Assembly: GCA_029262735.1 (NCBI GenBank)
Contig: JAJCYY010000036.1
Span: 1-64,000, forward strand
From: Chloroflexota bacterium
GTDB taxonomy: Bacteria > Chloroflexota > Dehalococcoidia > Lucifugimonadales > Lucifugimonadaceae
Direction: 5' to 3'
DNA: 64,000 nucleotides
The notes beneath the pieces are model-generated. The model worked only from the letters and a program-made list of their open reading frames with translations, was not told where the DNA came from and ran no database searches. This document shows, piece by piece, positions 54,508-62,733 of the stretch. The number at the start of each line of letters is the position of its first letter. The first letter of the stretch is position 1. The position numbers and the translations under genes were made by a program.

Positions 54508-56887
54508 CTGCGTCCTCAAGTCCTTCTAGCAGACCGTCTGGATTCACTGCCCGCATAAGATCAAAGTCCGAGACTGGCAGGCCGGCCTGGACCAGCATCG
54601 CCATGGGTTCGGCCTTCTTCGACGGGTTGACGTTCACATAGACACCGGTGCCGTTCCGGGATGCCTCGTAGCCCTGTGTATTGAGGTGGTCCAGCGCTTC
54701 TGCAACGCGTTCTGCGCCGATTTCGATGCGAAGCCTTTCACTCGACCTTACGAATTGAGGAAGCTCTCCAGGCGGCACGTTTGCTAGCAGCTTGCCGTCT
54801 TCGAGCGAGATCACCCTGTCTGCGAGCCGCTTCACTTCGCCCGGCCTGTGCGAGGCGAACACAAGTGTCTTTCCCTCGGACTTGAGCTGCTCGAGGAGGC
54901 CGATGAACTCTGTTCGAGCGGCGGCGTCAAGGTTCGCAGTTGGCTCGTCAAGGAACAGCACCGGTGGATCACCGAGCAAGGCGACGGCAAGAGCCAGCCG
55001 CTGTTTGAGCCCGCCTGAGAGTTGTCTGACCTGCTTCTTCTGGTGGCGGATAAGTTGAAGCTGCTCCAGGAGTGTTTCGCAGACTTCTGGCGGCTCTTTG
55101 CGGAGACGTGCGTACAGATGAATTGTGTCGCGAACTGTCAGATCGTCATGGAAAGCGATCTCCTGCGGCACAAGTCCAACTAACCGTCTGGCTTTCTTAC
55201 CCGACTTCGCAATGTCGTGTCCGCACACCGTGATCTGTCCGTCAAACGAGTAGATGCCGAGCATGCAGCGCAGTATTGTCGTCTTACCCGCTCCATTCGG
55301 CCCCCACAGGGCGACACCGTGACCGGCGGCGATGTCGAAGCTGACCTTGTCCACCGCGCGACCCGCCCCGAACCGCTTGCTCAGTCCGGATACACGGATG
55401 ATCGGTTTGTCGCGGTCGCCGGGACTGTCCGGCTCCTTCCTACGGCGGGCTCCCAGAGGACCGAAGCCGACAATGCCCCTGTTAAAGAATGAAAATCCGA
55501 TCACACCGGCACCCCCAGCGATCATTCCCAGCGAAGCCAGCGCAATTGGTAATGGCGAAGAAGAGCGGTCCAGCGCAAGATCGGGAAGGCGACCCGGTGA
55601 CATGAGCGGCGCGTCATCACTGAGCTTCGGTTCGGGGCGTACGAACGGAATGAGCTCGGCGGCGAAATCTATCGCCTGTGCGGCAGGACTAAACGTCAGC
55701 AGCCGCAGCTCAGGTCGCTGGTCCACGAGTTTTTCGAACAGCTTCTGAGGTTCATAGGGAACGTCGCCATAGCCGTCGCCGTTTGAGTCGTAGCCGGAGT
55801 AATCGCTCCAGTAGTTGCCTCTCCCTTCAACAGACCACATGTTGTTGACGAGCGAGCCGCCCCCGGCCGCTTCTACCTGTTCCTGGTTATCGGCAAACGT
55901 GTTTCCGCTGTATTCGTTACGCCTCACCGACGGCATGAGCCTCACTCCGTAATCGTTCAGCGTGAACACGTTGTCACTGAACTTCACGAAGCCGTCGATC
56001 TCACGCGGTGAGTTGTCGATATAGGCCCCGACCCGGTTGTCTGCGAACAGGTTTTCTGTGACAACTGCGTCATCCAGGTCTTTCATGCCGATGCCGTAGC
56101 CGCTTGGTCCGCGGTTGTCGCCAATCACGTTGTGCCGCAGGTTGAGCCGGCGGCTGTACATGAGGAAGGCGCCGACGGAGTTTCCGATGAGGCGGTTGTC
56201 CTCAACCAGCGCGTCGTCGTCGTACATGAAGTGGAGGCCGTAACGACCGTCCGTGATCTCATTCCCTCGTACGGTTAGCCGTTCGGAGTACCAGAGGACA
56301 ACGTCGCGACTTTTCGAAACGATGTTGTCCTCGACTGTGGTGTCGTGCGAGGCCCAGACGCGAATGGCGTCGCCACGCCGTGGGACGGCGATGTCCTTGC
56401 CAGTAATCCGATTGCCGTGCACCATCGAGTTCGGAGATTGCTTGAGATAGACACCGAAGAGACTATCTTCTATCTGGTTTCCCTCTATCCGTGCTCCCGA
56501 AGCCTCCAGCACTTCGATTGCTGCGTCCTCTCTAACCAGCTGGATACCGCTGTTGCGAATCATCAGGCCGGTGATGGTCACTTCAGGTGCCTGAACGGAT
56601 ATGACGCTGCCGGTACCTCCACCGTCGACAATCGGCCAGTCTTCGCCAGTGAGAGTGATGCTGCGGTCGATCACTATCGGACCGCTGTGGAATCCGCCCC
56701 TAACTGTGACTCGGTCGCCATCCTGTGCGGCGTCGATCGCGTCTGAAAGAGAGCCGGGCTGAGCGATTCCATTGATCTCGATGACGCCGTCTGACTGCGC
56801 AAGCGCCGAACCCGAATCGAGCGCGGAAACGCTTGCAACGAGGAGCATTACAACGATCAGCGGTATGTGAGTCCAGCGCCGGAGCAT
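54500..56887 (-). CDS. nosDF: NosD-NosF fusion: periplasmic beta-helix, membrane segment, ABC ATPase
   Basis: A single 795-aa frame. Residues 1-31 are a signal peptide (VVMLLVASVSALDSGSALAQ). Residues about 35-380 are a NosD right-handed beta-helix with CASH-type repeats (NRITGKDIAV, NEITDGRYGLHFMYDDDALV and NRLIGNSVGAFLMYSRRLNL) and RGNYWSDYSGYDSNGDGYGD. A transmembrane helix lies at about 446-469. Residues 495-710 are the NosF ATPase: Walker A GPNGAGKT at 529-536, signature LSGGLKQR at 623-630, Walker B VLFLDEP at 643-649, H-loop SHR at 679-681. In well-studied clusters nosD and nosF are separate genes. The topology (outside helix, inside ATPase) is sensible. It starts 3 nt after nosB and overlaps nosY by 8 nt. 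Confidence 0.93.
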   Translation of the reverse strand: MLRRWTHIPLIVVMLLVASVSALDSGSALAQSDGVIEINGIAQPGSLSDAIDAAQDGDRVTVRGGFHSGPIVIDRSITLTGEDWPIVDGGGTGSVISVQAPEVTITGLMIRNSGIQLVREDAAIEVLEASGARIEGNQIEDSLFGVYLKQSPNSMVHGNRITGKDIAVPRRGDAIRVWASHDTTVEDNIVSKSRDVVLWYSERLTVRGNEITDGRYGLHFMYDDDALVEDNRLIGNSVGAFLMYSRRLNLRHNVIGDNRGPSGYGIGMKDLDDAVVTENLFADNRVGAYIDNSPREIDGFVKFSDNVFTLNDYGVRLMPSVRRNEYSGNTFADNQEQVEAAGGGSLVNNMWSVEGRGNYWSDYSGYDSNGDGYGDVPYEPQKLFEKLVDQRPELRLLTFSPAAQAIDFAAELIPFVRPEPKLSDDAPLMSPGRLPDLALDRSSSPLPIALASLGMIAGGAGVIGFSFFNRGIVGFGPLGARRRKEPDSPGDRDKPIIRVSGLSKRFGAGRAVDKVSFDIAAGHGVALWGPNGAGKTTILRCMLGIYSFDGQITVCGHDIAKSGKKARRLVGLVPQEIAFHDDLTVRDTIHLYARLRKEPPEVCETLLEQLQLIRHQKKQVRQLSGGLKQRLALAVALLGDPPVLFLDEPTANLDAAARTEFIGLLEQLKSEGKTLVFASHRPGEVKRLADRVISLEDGKLLANVPPGELPQFVRSSERLRIEIGAERVAEALDHLNTQGYEASRNGTGVYVNVNPSKKAEPMAMLVQAGLPVSDFDLMRAVNPDGLLEGLEDADD

Positions 56888-56890
56888 TGC

Positions 56891-57613
56891 CTAACTACCT
56901 GCCTCATCCGTGCTCGCCACTTCGGGTTGCGACTCGGAAGTTTTTCCTCGCATCTCGTCAAGCAACGGCTTGTATGCCCTGCGTTGGAAGAAGAGAGCCA
57001 CGATTATCAGCACGGACGCGAAGAACGAGAGGTAGAGGCCGGGCATCCAGATTGCTTCTGTCTTGAACTGAGCGACCTGGCCACTGCCGATGATCTGTGG
57101 GACGAATGGTTCGATGATGTTGCTCAACGGCGCTGTCGGGTCCAGGTCCTGTCCAAACGCCCGCATCCACAGCCAGAGATCGAGCAGGAAGATGCCCGGA
57201 TAGAGCATCACCGGCCAGGTAAGCGCGAGGGCGCAGGGATTGTGAACAAAGATTGCTGCCACGACGAGCATGATGAGTGCGGCAATGGCGATGAGGCTCA
57301 TTGACCTTTCGAACTCACCGGCTTCGCTGATCGGCCGCATGCCGATGTAGTGGTTCAGACCGTCTACTTCGTCTACGTCTCCCTGGACTTTGTTCACATA
57401 CACGGTCATCTCAAGACCCTGCGGATACTGCGGGGCGTCCATCTCCATCTTCCAATATGGCAAGAAGATCGAAGTCAAAAGTATCCCTGCCGCAGCGATC
57501 ATCAGGATCGTTGGCGCCAGGAAGCGGGCACGCTCTCTCCTGACCAGCTCATGCGGGATCTGCGGGCCAAACACCCTTATTTTTAGATCTTCGAACCGTG
57601 TTGTTGTGGTCAT
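56891..57613 (-). CDS. nosB: NosB-like four-helix membrane protein
   Basis: A 240-aa protein with four hydrophobic helices (FLAPTILMIAAAGILLTSIF, SLIAIAALIMLVVAAIFV, LTWPVMLYPGIFLLDLWL and LYLSFFASVLIIVALFF). After helix 1 comes LPYWKMEMDAPQYPQGLEM, matching the conserved APQYPxGL of NosB proteins encoded next to clade II nosZ genes. Function unknown, probably an aid to NosZ maturation or electron supply. The ATG at 57613 was chosen over a TTG at 57649. Confidence 0.8.
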   Translation of the reverse strand: MTTTTRFEDLKIRVFGPQIPHELVRRERARFLAPTILMIAAAGILLTSIFLPYWKMEMDAPQYPQGLEMTVYVNKVQGDVDEVDGLNHYIGMRPISEAGEFERSMSLIAIAALIMLVVAAIFVHNPCALALTWPVMLYPGIFLLDLWLWMRAFGQDLDPTAPLSNIIEPFVPQIIGSGQVAQFKTEAIWMPGLYLSFFASVLIIVALFFQRRAYKPLLDEMRGKTSESQPEVASTDEAGS

Positions 57614-57666
57614 TCCCGTTGTCCCGTGCCGCCCCTGTGTCCGTGTCAACTCTTTACTTTAAATTA

Positions 57667-57740
57667 CGGCCCCGGGGAAGGAGGTAGTAATCCCCGGGGC
57701 CGCGCGTCATGTGAGTGGAGGCTGGCCGGAACCTCCACTC
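57667..57740 (-). terminator. Two consecutive hairpins after nosZ
   Basis: Right after the nosZ stop, a 9-bp stem GAGTGGAGG/CCTCCACTC (57713-57721 with 57732-57740) is followed by a 12-bp GC stem CGGCCCCGGGGA/TCCCCGGGGCCG (57667-57678 with 57691-57702). They precede nosB. They probably reduce read-through so that NosZ is made in excess over its maturation proteins, or protect the nosZ 3' end. Confidence 0.7.
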
Positions 57741-57748
57741 TTCCCCTA

Positions 57749-59812
57749 CTAGGCCGGTTCTACAAGGAAGAACCCTGCCATCTCGAGGTGGAGTGCCGAA
57801 CAGAACTCCGTGCAGTAGAAGGTGAATACACCCTCGTCTGTTACGTCGAACTCCATCGTCGCCGTCTCACCCGGCTCCAGGCTCAGGTTTATGTTCTGGC
57901 CTGGCAGAGCGAATCCGTGAGTTGCGTCGAACGCCTTTTCAACGTTGGTTATGTGCCAGATGACATGGTCTCCAACCTTCACTCTGACCCGTTCCGGGTT
58001 GAAGTGACTGCGGATAGCTGTCATCCAGACCTCGACCGTATCTCCACTGCGTTCCACCCGTTCCTCACCAGACAGAGTGGCGTCGGGGTCCATACCCTGG
58101 AAGCTCGGATTCCAACCGACCTCCGGATAGACGGCCCACGGATCCAGCTTGTCGGCCTTGATGATCTGCGCGTAGTGTGGCTCACCAATTCCGATCGGCA
58201 TGTCGTAGATGACGGGCATGGTTGTCCCGCCTTCGGCTATGTCGAGTAGCTGGAAGTTCTGTGGCAGCAGTGGCCCGACCTTCGCGAACCTGTCGATCGA
58301 CCACTTGTTCAGCGCCACCAGGTACTTGCCATCCGGTGAAATCGTATCCCCTTCAGCAATGGCCAGGTGGCCGATGTTGAAGTGGACCGAGGTCGCCGTG
58401 ATGAGCTCCCAGGGCGGGTCGTCATTGAGCGATTCGTACTGTCCGCCAAGTGTCCAGCGTGCGACTGTGCTGTCGAGGAACAGGCTGGTGTAGGCGTAGC
58501 CCTTATCGTCGAACTGCGTGTGCAGTGGACCGAGTCCAACCTCAACCGAGGCTTCGACAACATCGTCGAAGTTCAGGATGCCAAGGCCGAACTGGTCCTG
58601 CGTCGGGGCACCTGCGTTGATTGCGTCGATGATCTTCTGGAAAGAGTAGATCGTGACGTGCGGGTCAAGTTTTCCTGACACCACGATGAACTCGCCGCCT
58701 GGAGTCACGTCAGCCCCGTGTGGGCTCTTCGGCTCTGGAACGAGCGTCAGGATCTTTTCTGCTGCCGCGGTCTCCAGGGAGATCACACGCATTCCTTTGA
58801 GCGTGTCGAATTTCCCCGCTGCGATGGCAGCTTCGGCCTTCGCCTGGTCGAACACGTGCAGAAAGTCCATGTCCGCCTGGGAGATGCCTGCCTCAAGCGG
58901 CGGGTTTCCGTCTTCAATACCGCCAGTTGCCATCTCTGAGTTGAACGATCCACAGAAGATGTAGCCAGCGCTGACTCTCTTTCCAGAGTCACAGAGGTCC
59001 TGCCAGTAGGGAGGAGTCTCTATTGCGAACGACTGGTCTTCCTGTATCCGTCCACTTGCACGGTCAAACTTCCAGAAGGTCGTCACACTCCGGTAGTCCT
59101 GTGAGTAGTTCTCAATAGGTGAGAAGTTGCCGTCGAGAGGCTGCGGGAACTGCCCGCCTTCAATCACCCACTCAGTGTCAGGCGTGACAAACGTCGCTCC
59201 GTGGTTGGAAAGGATTAGCGGGTTCTTGATGATCTGCTTGGTTTCAAAGTCCTTCAGATCGATAACCGCAATACGGCCGTTTGACTTCTCATTGATGAAA
59301 AGAAACTGGCCGTCGTAGTCGCCGCCCGTCTCACTCAGCGCCGGGTGGTGCGTGTCACCCCAGGTCAACTCCGTCCCGTCGGGAAGGTTGCCTGCGGCGA
59401 GAACCTCGTCCGTATCGACGTTTCCGACTGCCCAGCCCTGCCAGGGCTCAGGAGTGAAAACGCCAATCACCTTGAGCAGGCGCATGGAAGGCATGCCGAT
59501 TACCAGCACCTGGCCTGAATGGCCACCTGATGCGAACATGATGTATTCGTCATGCTCACCGGTTGGCACGAAGGTTTTTAGAGCCGCCTCGATGTCGGCT
59601 TCTGTTAGACCGCGGGTCTGAGCGATCTGGCTGGCGTTGCCCGCCAGGCCGCCTGAAGGCTCGGCAGTCGCGTCTTCCTTGCTGCTGCAAGCCGTTGCCG
59701 CAACCAGGCCAAACATCAGGATTACCACCAGTGCTGTCCCAACTCTCCAGGGACAGAACAACTTGCGGACCTTGCTGACGCCCTGGGTGCCTGGACCTAG
59801 TTTCGATTTCAT
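57749..59812 (-). CDS. nosZ: Nitrous oxide reductase NosZ (Sec/lipoprotein type, clade II-like)
   Basis: A 687-aa enzyme reducing N2O to N2 outside the membrane. The signal is Sec-like and ends in GLVAATACSSKED, suggesting a lipid anchor; no Tat twin-Arg is seen. The seven CuZ histidines are visible: DTHHP (155-156), LSNHGATFV, KSPHGADVT, GPLHTQF, NIGHLAIAEGD and GEPHYAQ. The last motif has Tyr where many NosZ have Asp (EPHD). The C-terminal cupredoxin has CuA ligands DATHGFALPG and CTEFCSALHLEM. The ATG at 59812 has AGGG 8 nt upstream; the longer frame to 59932 is unlikely. Confidence 0.96.
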   Translation of the reverse strand: MKSKLGPGTQGVSKVRKLFCPWRVGTALVVILMFGLVAATACSSKEDATAEPSGGLAGNASQIAQTRGLTEADIEAALKTFVPTGEHDEYIMFASGGHSGQVLVIGMPSMRLLKVIGVFTPEPWQGWAVGNVDTDEVLAAGNLPDGTELTWGDTHHPALSETGGDYDGQFLFINEKSNGRIAVIDLKDFETKQIIKNPLILSNHGATFVTPDTEWVIEGGQFPQPLDGNFSPIENYSQDYRSVTTFWKFDRASGRIQEDQSFAIETPPYWQDLCDSGKRVSAGYIFCGSFNSEMATGGIEDGNPPLEAGISQADMDFLHVFDQAKAEAAIAAGKFDTLKGMRVISLETAAAEKILTLVPEPKSPHGADVTPGGEFIVVSGKLDPHVTIYSFQKIIDAINAGAPTQDQFGLGILNFDDVVEASVEVGLGPLHTQFDDKGYAYTSLFLDSTVARWTLGGQYESLNDDPPWELITATSVHFNIGHLAIAEGDTISPDGKYLVALNKWSIDRFAKVGPLLPQNFQLLDIAEGGTTMPVIYDMPIGIGEPHYAQIIKADKLDPWAVYPEVGWNPSFQGMDPDATLSGEERVERSGDTVEVWMTAIRSHFNPERVRVKVGDHVIWHITNVEKAFDATHGFALPGQNINLSLEPGETATMEFDVTDEGVFTFYCTEFCSALHLEMAGFFLVEPA

Positions 59813-59917
59813 CTGTTGTCCCTCACTCCTTGAGCCAGGATGCTGGGCAGGGCACGAATGTTCTGGCCCGCTCAGGCTGGCGTATCTATGATTGTTAGGA
59901 AGGCGCTGTGGCCTGCC

Positions 59918-59933
59918 TGTGATGAAGTTCACA
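59918..59933. promoter_or_regulatory. Crp/Fnr-type operator 1 (nosZ side)
   Basis: A perfect TGTGA-TGAAGT-TCACA palindrome, the Crp-type consensus. On the minus strand a TAACAA -10-like box (59897-59892) lies 20 nt downstream, about the class II activator spacing (site centred near -41), so it probably activates nosZ directly. Confidence 0.65.
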
Positions 59934-59992
59934 AACTCGTGAAGAAAAGATGAGGATCTGTTTTTTGGGGCTGAATCACACCTTCAACAAGT

Positions 59993-60008
59993 TGTGAAAT
60001 GCATCACA
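59993..60008. promoter_or_regulatory. Crp/Fnr-type operator 2 (regulator side)
   Basis: A perfect TGTGA-AATGCA-TCACA palindrome (18-bp version TTGTGAAATGCATCACAA at 59992-60009), centred 75 bp from operator 1, about seven helical turns. A TATTAAT -10-like box follows at 60024-60030, so it overlaps the likely promoter of the regulator gene and could mediate autoregulation. The rest of the gap 59813-60118 shows nothing else. Confidence 0.65.
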
Positions 60009-60118
60009 ATTAACTACGGTAAGTATTAATTCGCACCCTGTCAGTAACTTAGATCACAGCGTCCGGAGCCAGCCGAGTGCAGACTCGATCTACACCGCTC
60101 GAACGGAGGGACGCATGG

Positions 60119-60796
60119 ATGGAACTAATGGATTCAGAACAGCTACGTGTCTCGTCCTATTTCCTTGAGCTCACACCGCCGGAGCTGGAATGGGTACGAC
60201 GGAATAGCCGGGTCTTGCATGAAGACCGCGGGGCGGTGGTGCTGCTCGAAGGCGCCGCATCGCCCGGTCTGCTGATAGTTCTCTCGGGCTCGCTGAAGGT
60301 GTGCAGAATCTCGCCAATCGGTCGAGAGCAGATTCTTCGCATTGCGAGCACAGGTGATTCGTTGAACGACGTGCCGGTATTCGATGGCGGCGGATGCCCT
60401 GCGACCGTCATCGCCGTCGAGGACAGCGAGGTCCTTGTCGTGCCGGCTCCCGTCTTCCGTGAGCTGTTGGTGCGGCATACAACCGTAGCCGTACAACTAC
60501 TCCAGACTCTGGCTGCACGCTTGCGGCAGGTCACGCGGCTGGCGACGGACCTGACGCTGATGGACGTCGAAGGCCGAGTCGCGAGGGCATTGGAGGTCTA
60601 CACGCGGTCCTCTGGCGACAACCGGTTTCCGATGAGCCAGTCTGAGCTCGCCTCTATTGTGGGAGCCCGCCGGGAAGTAGTCGCCCGCTCTCTAAAAGAT
60701 CTCGAAAAAAACGGCGCGATCGTTCGTGAACACGGACACGTGATCGTGGCGGACGGCGAAAAACTCAACGCGATGCAAAGTCACGGCCAGACTTAA
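60119..60796 (+). CDS. Crp/Fnr family transcriptional regulator
   Basis: A 225-aa regulator. The N-terminal cyclic-nucleotide-binding fold (VVLLEGAASPGLLIVLSGSLKVC, IGREQILRIASTGDSLND) lacks the N-terminal Cys set of oxygen-sensing Fnr. The winged helix has MSQSELASIVGARREVVARSLKDLEKNGAI. The Arg-Glu in the recognition helix fits TGTGA-type sites. The ATG at 60119 has GGAGGG 8 nt upstream. Divergent from nosZ with two matching operators between, it probably controls N2O reduction in response to redox state or nitrogen oxides. Confidence 0.92.
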   Translation: MELMDSEQLRVSSYFLELTPPELEWVRRNSRVLHEDRGAVVLLEGAASPGLLIVLSGSLKVCRISPIGREQILRIASTGDSLNDVPVFDGGGCPATVIAVEDSEVLVVPAPVFRELLVRHTTVAVQLLQTLAARLRQVTRLATDLTLMDVEGRVARALEVYTRSSGDNRFPMSQSELASIVGARREVVARSLKDLEKNGAIVREHGHVIVADGEKLNAMQSHGQT

Positions 60797-60822
60797 CCGG
60801 AACTCTTTGTCCTGCTGCCTCT

Positions 60823-61260
60823 TTAGTTCAGCGTGTTCAGATACGCAACGAGGTCGGCCACTGTCTGATCGTCCAGGAAAGAGAAGTCGCTCATGATCGG
60901 GTTGAACCCATCGACTATCACTGCGTTCCGATCCGTGATGGATTCAGTCAGGTAGGCATCGCCCCCGAGGGCAGCAGCACGTGCACGCACGCCCTTGAGG
61001 CCGGGACCGACGATTGTATTGTCCCCGGTTGAGTGGCAGCCGGCGCATGTTTCTGAGACGAACAGGCCTTCGCCACGAGCGGCATCGCCGGTCAGGGCAG
61101 ACGAAGTGGCGGTTGCCTGTACTGTCGTTGCGGTGGGGTTCGGCGGGCTAGTCGATGTGGCGGCTGGCTCATCGTCGCCGCCTCCGCAGGCGAAGGCAAT
61201 GACAGCAAAGGATGCAACTGCGAACAATAAAACTGATTTCCGACTAATCATTCTGGGCAT
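60823..61260 (-). CDS. Lipoprotein cytochrome c (mono-haem)
   Basis: A 145-aa protein. Signal peptide with lipobox VIAFACGGG, a Thr/Pro-rich linker, then a class I cytochrome c domain with CAGCH haem motif, GPGLKGV and a Met-ligand segment FNPIMSDFSFLDD. It is the likely electron donor to NosZ, as both would be anchored outside the membrane. It is convergent with the Crp/Fnr gene (26 nt apart). Confidence 0.93.
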   Translation of the reverse strand: MPRMISRKSVLLFAVASFAVIAFACGGGDDEPAATSTSPPNPTATTVQATATSSALTGDAARGEGLFVSETCAGCHSTGDNTIVGPGLKGVRARAAALGGDAYLTESITDRNAVIVDGFNPIMSDFSFLDDQTVADLVAYLNTLN

Positions 61261-61438
61261 TGATTCCGCCTGTTAGCTCACCTGGTTAGCGCCGGCTGTA
61301 CGCACCCCTGGAGGAATGACGAGGACAGCCGGTTGATCTGTTTGTAGTAGGGCTAACAATATACGGGCTCTATGGCGAATGAGGAATAGGTGAAGATGCC
61401 CACAGTGATGATGGCCCTTGACCGATGGACGGTCCCGA

Positions 61439-61888
61439 TCAGTTGTCCCTGTAAGTAGTACTGTCGGTCGGTCGTCTTTCAATAGCTGAGGTAGATGACG
61501 GGATCCGGTGTTCATCGACATACACGTTCACCTGACGCTCATGGGTGAATGCGACAAGTTCAGTCACAGGGTTCTCGCGTGGCAGCTCATCAAAGCGTTG
61601 CACTGCTGATCCTGTTGACGATGTGATAGTCGAACCGCATTCGCAACGCCCAAATAGCCGCCAGATTCGTCCCATCGGTTGTTTGCCTTCGTCACGGTAT
61701 TCCGTCCCGCCCTTTTCTGAACACGTCGACCCGTCACTCGGTAGAACACGGCAAGAGGCATATGCGTGCTCGTGTGGACTGACCGAAGGACCGGGGAAGA
61801 GCTGGAGGACAGTACGGCGTTGAGCAAACGACCGCGAACTGAAAACAGACGCACGTCGATCCGCTTCTAGTCCGTTCCGACCGCGCAC
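61439..61888 (-). CDS. Hypothetical protein, doubtful
   Basis: A 149-codon frame in the 687-nt gap 61261-61947. The second half looks protein-like (GRIWRLFGRCECG, RFDELPRENPVTEL, QVNVYVDEHR), with CxC and further Cys residues, but no family was recognised and no ribosome site fixes the start. It may be a real small gene starting further in, or noncoding. Confidence 0.25.
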   Translation of the reverse strand: MRGRNGLEADRRASVFSSRSFAQRRTVLQLFPGPSVSPHEHAYASCRVLPSDGSTCSEKGGTEYRDEGKQPMGRIWRLFGRCECGSTITSSTGSAVQRFDELPRENPVTELVAFTHERQVNVYVDEHRIPSSTSAIERRPTDSTTYRDN

Positions 61889-61947
61889 GTGCCCAACGCT
61901 GCGCTATATTCAGCCTGCAATCGCGACTATGTCGAACAGGATTCGCA

Positions 61948-62730
61948 TTGAATACCAGGCGGCCAAAGGTCCTACATGCCGATGACAACCCACGAGTCCT
62001 GTCATTCGTGGGCCCGGAGTTGATCGCAGCAGGATTCGAATACGTCTCTGTCAATTCCGGCACCGAAGCCCTCGCGAAGGTCGAAACCGAACATCCCGAC
62101 ATGGTCGTGCTGGACGTCATGCTGGGAGACACGAATCTCAACGGCCTGGATGTCTGCAAAAAGATTCGGGAGGCCGGTCACAAAGTGCCCGTCATATTCC
62201 TGACGGTCCGCGATCGCGCCGACGATTCAGGAACTATGAAACGCGCGTTTTCGGTCGGTGGAACCGACTACGTCTCGAAGCGCGAAGAGCTCCGCCGAAT
62301 TGAAGAGCGAATGGGTCTGATACCTACCGAGTTCCTCGAGAGGAAATCGGACGTGGACGAACTGCTCACCCGTATCCGGGCACACCTTGCCGAGAAGCTG
62401 CCTACAACTGAATACAACAATGGTCTGAAGATCGATTTCGAGAGTGAGCACGCTTACGTTCAAAAAAGTGGTGAATGGAAGAAAGTTAACCTGTCCGCCG
62501 CACAGTTTCGGATCCTGCGAACACTGGCCATCAACGAGGGTAAAGGGGTCACAAAGACGGCACTGCTGGACATCGCTGGAGGACAGTCTGACGGTGATGG
62601 GGATAGAGCGCTTCAGAGTCACATCTACCGGCTTCGAGAACTTATCGAGCCAGATCCCCGCAACCCTCTGTTTGTTCTCACCTACCACCGCATCGGTTAC
62701 CGGTTCGGTGGCAATAAAAGCACGGAATGA
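61948..62730 (+). CDS. Two-component response regulator, OmpR/PhoB-like winged helix
   Basis: A 260-aa protein. Receiver domain: acidic pair ADDN near residue 11, phospho-acceptor Asp in MVVLDVMLGD near 54, Thr in IFLTVRD, and Lys in YVSKREE. About 30 residues (LRRIEERMGLIPTEFLERKS) extend the receiver before the C-terminal OmpR-type domain (VNLSAAQFRILRTLAINEGKG ... LQSHIYRLRELIEPDP ... YHRIGYRFGG). The start is a TTG with a weak AGG upstream. The cognate kinase gene follows after 3 nt. Confidence 0.88.
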   Translation: MNTRRPKVLHADDNPRVLSFVGPELIAAGFEYVSVNSGTEALAKVETEHPDMVVLDVMLGDTNLNGLDVCKKIREAGHKVPVIFLTVRDRADDSGTMKRAFSVGGTDYVSKREELRRIEERMGLIPTEFLERKSDVDELLTRIRAHLAEKLPTTEYNNGLKIDFESEHAYVQKSGEWKKVNLSAAQFRILRTLAINEGKGVTKTALLDIAGGQSDGDGDRALQSHIYRLRELIEPDPRNPLFVLTYHRIGYRFGGNKSTE

Positions 62731-62733
62731 CCC

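Noticed and set aside
61545-61823. 92-codon plus-strand frame in the gap before the response regulator
   Set aside because: Low-complexity composition, no ribosome site, and opposite a slightly more protein-like frame.
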